Shown: one piece after another, positions 4,295-5,366 of the stretch
Layout of the letters: each line of letters begins with the position of its first letter
Numbering within the stretch: position 1 is the stretch's first letter
Assembly (NCBI GenBank): GCA_025934545.1
Contig: JAICXV010000214.1
Location: forward strand, 1-5,366
Origin: Verrucomicrobiia bacterium
GTDB lineage: Bacteria; Verrucomicrobiota; Verrucomicrobiia; Limisphaerales; Palsa-1400
Direction: 5' to 3'
DNA length: 5,366 bases
Made by a program: the position numbers and the translations under genes
The notes under the pieces: generated by a model
Seen by the model: the letters and a program-made list of their open reading frames with translations, nothing else
Told to the model about the DNA's origin: nothing
Database searches by the model: none

Positions 4295-5366
4295 ACTTCC
4301 TGCAGATCACAGCCCTGACCGTCGCTATTTTCAACTTCGTATTGACGATGTTGGTGGTCGGCCGCGACGTGCGCTCGCGTCTGAAACAGGTTTACCTGCT
4401 TTGGGGCACGTGCATTGCGCTGTGGAACGTGGGCGCCATTTTTCTCGACCGAACTGTCCCGCTGCCGGCTGACCAGGCATTCATTTGGGCGAAGGTTTTG
4501 CAGTTGGGCGTGATTTTCATGCCGGTGAGCATTTCGCACTTGTGCATGCTCGTGGCACAGGTGGATGTCCGCAAATGGACGCCGTGGTTTTATGGCGCGC
4601 ACACCCTCATTGCGATCAGTTTGTTTTTCGACAAGTTCGTGGTCGGCGTGCGGCACATGGAATTCGGTTACTACGCCGTTCCGGGGCCGATGTTCCATGT
4701 CTACTCAATTTTTTATGTCATCGAAACGGTGGCGCTGGTTTCGGTCCTTTATATCAAGCAGAAAACCGCGGCGCCGCTGTTACGCACGCGACTGCGCGCG
4801 ATGCTGGCGGCGATTTTCATGTTGTGGTTGTGTGGCACAAACGACCTGATGCCATTGCTGCATATCGACAAATATCCGTTTACCAATTGGTCGTTCTATC
4901 CGTTGGGACACCTGGCGGCTATGTTCTATCTGACGGTGGTCGCTTACAGCGTGTTGCAACATCAGTTGCTCGATATCCACGTCACGCTTAGCCGGTTTGC
5001 GGCGCAATTGGTGCGTATGGCATTCATGTTCGTCGTGGGCTTGATGATGTTGCTGATCATTAAAGAGCTTTATAAAGAATCGTTCCCAAACACCGTTTCA
5101 TTTTTCTCAGCGCTGGCGGTTGTGTTCTTCAGCGCGCTGACGGCATCACTGTTTTTCCCGCAGTTTTTCGGCAAAGGCACGGACGCGCTGGAACGGAAAA
5201 TTTTGGGTGACCGCTTTGAATATCATGCGCGCGTCCAGGGGCTGATCGACATGATGCGTTCCTATCCTGATCCGGAAGTGCTGTTGGAGGAACTTAATGA
5301 ATTACTCGCAAAAACGATGCGTGTGAACAGCTACGAATTAATTTTGCTCGATGAAACGGCGCGCGG
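4291..5366 (+). CDS. polytopic membrane sensor, probably a histidine kinase (3' end outside the window)
   Basis: The frame runs from ATG 4291 to the right edge, 358 codons plus two bases, without a stop. The first 300 residues hold about nine hydrophobic segments, near 4-24, 36-52, 64-88, 98-113, 132-154, 167-188, 205-226, 246-269 and 280-299. The stretch FYPLGHLAAMFYLTVVAYSV (206-225), followed by LQHQLLDIHVTLSR, matches the end of the seven-helix N-terminal sensor region common in bacterial histidine kinases (consensus-like ayaIlryrLfDi.vvi.r). A linker with RKILGDRFEYHARVQ (313-327) follows. From about 341, LLEELNELLAKTM...YELILLDE looks like the opening of a GAF domain. The layout resembles PrsK-type kinases (membrane region, GAF, HisKA/HATPase), but the catalytic domain lies beyond the window, so a cyclase or other output is possible. 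The start overlaps the condensing-enzyme stop by four bases, with no ribosome binding site, suggesting translational coupling. Confidence 0.82.
   Translation, partial: MNFLQITALTVAIFNFVLTMLVVGRDVRSRLKQVYLLWGTCIALWNVGAIFLDRTVPLPADQAFIWAKVLQLGVIFMPVSISHLCMLVAQVDVRKWTPWFYGAHTLIAISLFFDKFVVGVRHMEFGYYAVPGPMFHVYSIFYVIETVALVSVLYIKQKTAAPLLRTRLRAMLAAIFMLWLCGTNDLMPLLHIDKYPFTNWSFYPLGHLAAMFYLTVVAYSVLQHQLLDIHVTLSRFAAQLVRMAFMFVVGLMMLLIIKELYKESFPNTVSFFSALAVVFFSALTASLFFPQFFGKGTDALERKILGDRFEYHARVQGLIDMMRSYPDPEVLLEELNELLAKTMRVNSYELILLDETAR

Noticed and set aside
4485..4991. A 168-codon plus-strand frame inside the sensor gene
   Set aside because: It lies in another frame of a long, clearly membrane-spanning coding region, has Cys/His/Arg-rich composition typical of an antisense or shifted frame, and shows no domain.

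Overview
The window reads as ordinary chromosomal DNA of moderate GC from a Gram-negative bacterium. The outer-membrane FadL-type porin needs an outer membrane, and its C-terminal Phe fits that. Shine-Dalgarno sequences are weak or absent at nearly every start. The secreted PQQ-like propeller family is common in Verrucomicrobiota, Acidobacteriota and related soil or freshwater phyla. My best guess is Verrucomicrobiota, but this is inference from protein style, not from a marker gene.

Layout. Bases 1-1208 (minus strand) hold the N-terminal 402 residues of a secreted beta-propeller protein whose 3' end lies beyond the left edge. Bases 1209-1458 are a divergent intergenic region. It contains a perfect 17-base palindrome overlapping a weak minus-strand promoter, two tiny overlapping plus-strand ORFs, and an inverted repeat over the candidate starts of the next gene. 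Bases 1459-2721 (plus) encode an OmpP1/FadL/TodX-family outer-membrane transporter. Bases 2722-3022 separate it from the next cluster and hold a plausible promoter, a 65-codon ORF for a possible single-span membrane peptide, and a hairpin. Bases 3023-4294 (plus) encode a complete condensing enzyme (beta-ketoacyl-ACP synthase) with an intact Cys-His-Lys-His set. Its active-site surroundings look more like type II polyketide KS-alpha than housekeeping FabF. Bases 4291-5366 (plus) are the start of a polytopic membrane sensor, probably a histidine kinase, which runs off the right edge just as a GAF-like domain begins.

How the genes fit together. The small ORF, the condensing enzyme and the sensor are chained by two ATGA stop/start overlaps, which suggests one translationally coupled operon. 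A condensing enzyme coupled to a membrane sensor, directly downstream of a fatty-acid/hydrophobic-compound porin, hints at a lipid- or polyketide-related envelope function under sensory control. That link is inference. The most interesting points are the KS-alpha-like condensing enzyme coupled to the sensor, the coupled small membrane ORF, and the dense symmetric elements in the divergent intergenic region. I see no RNA genes, CRISPR arrays, insertion sequences or integration signatures.
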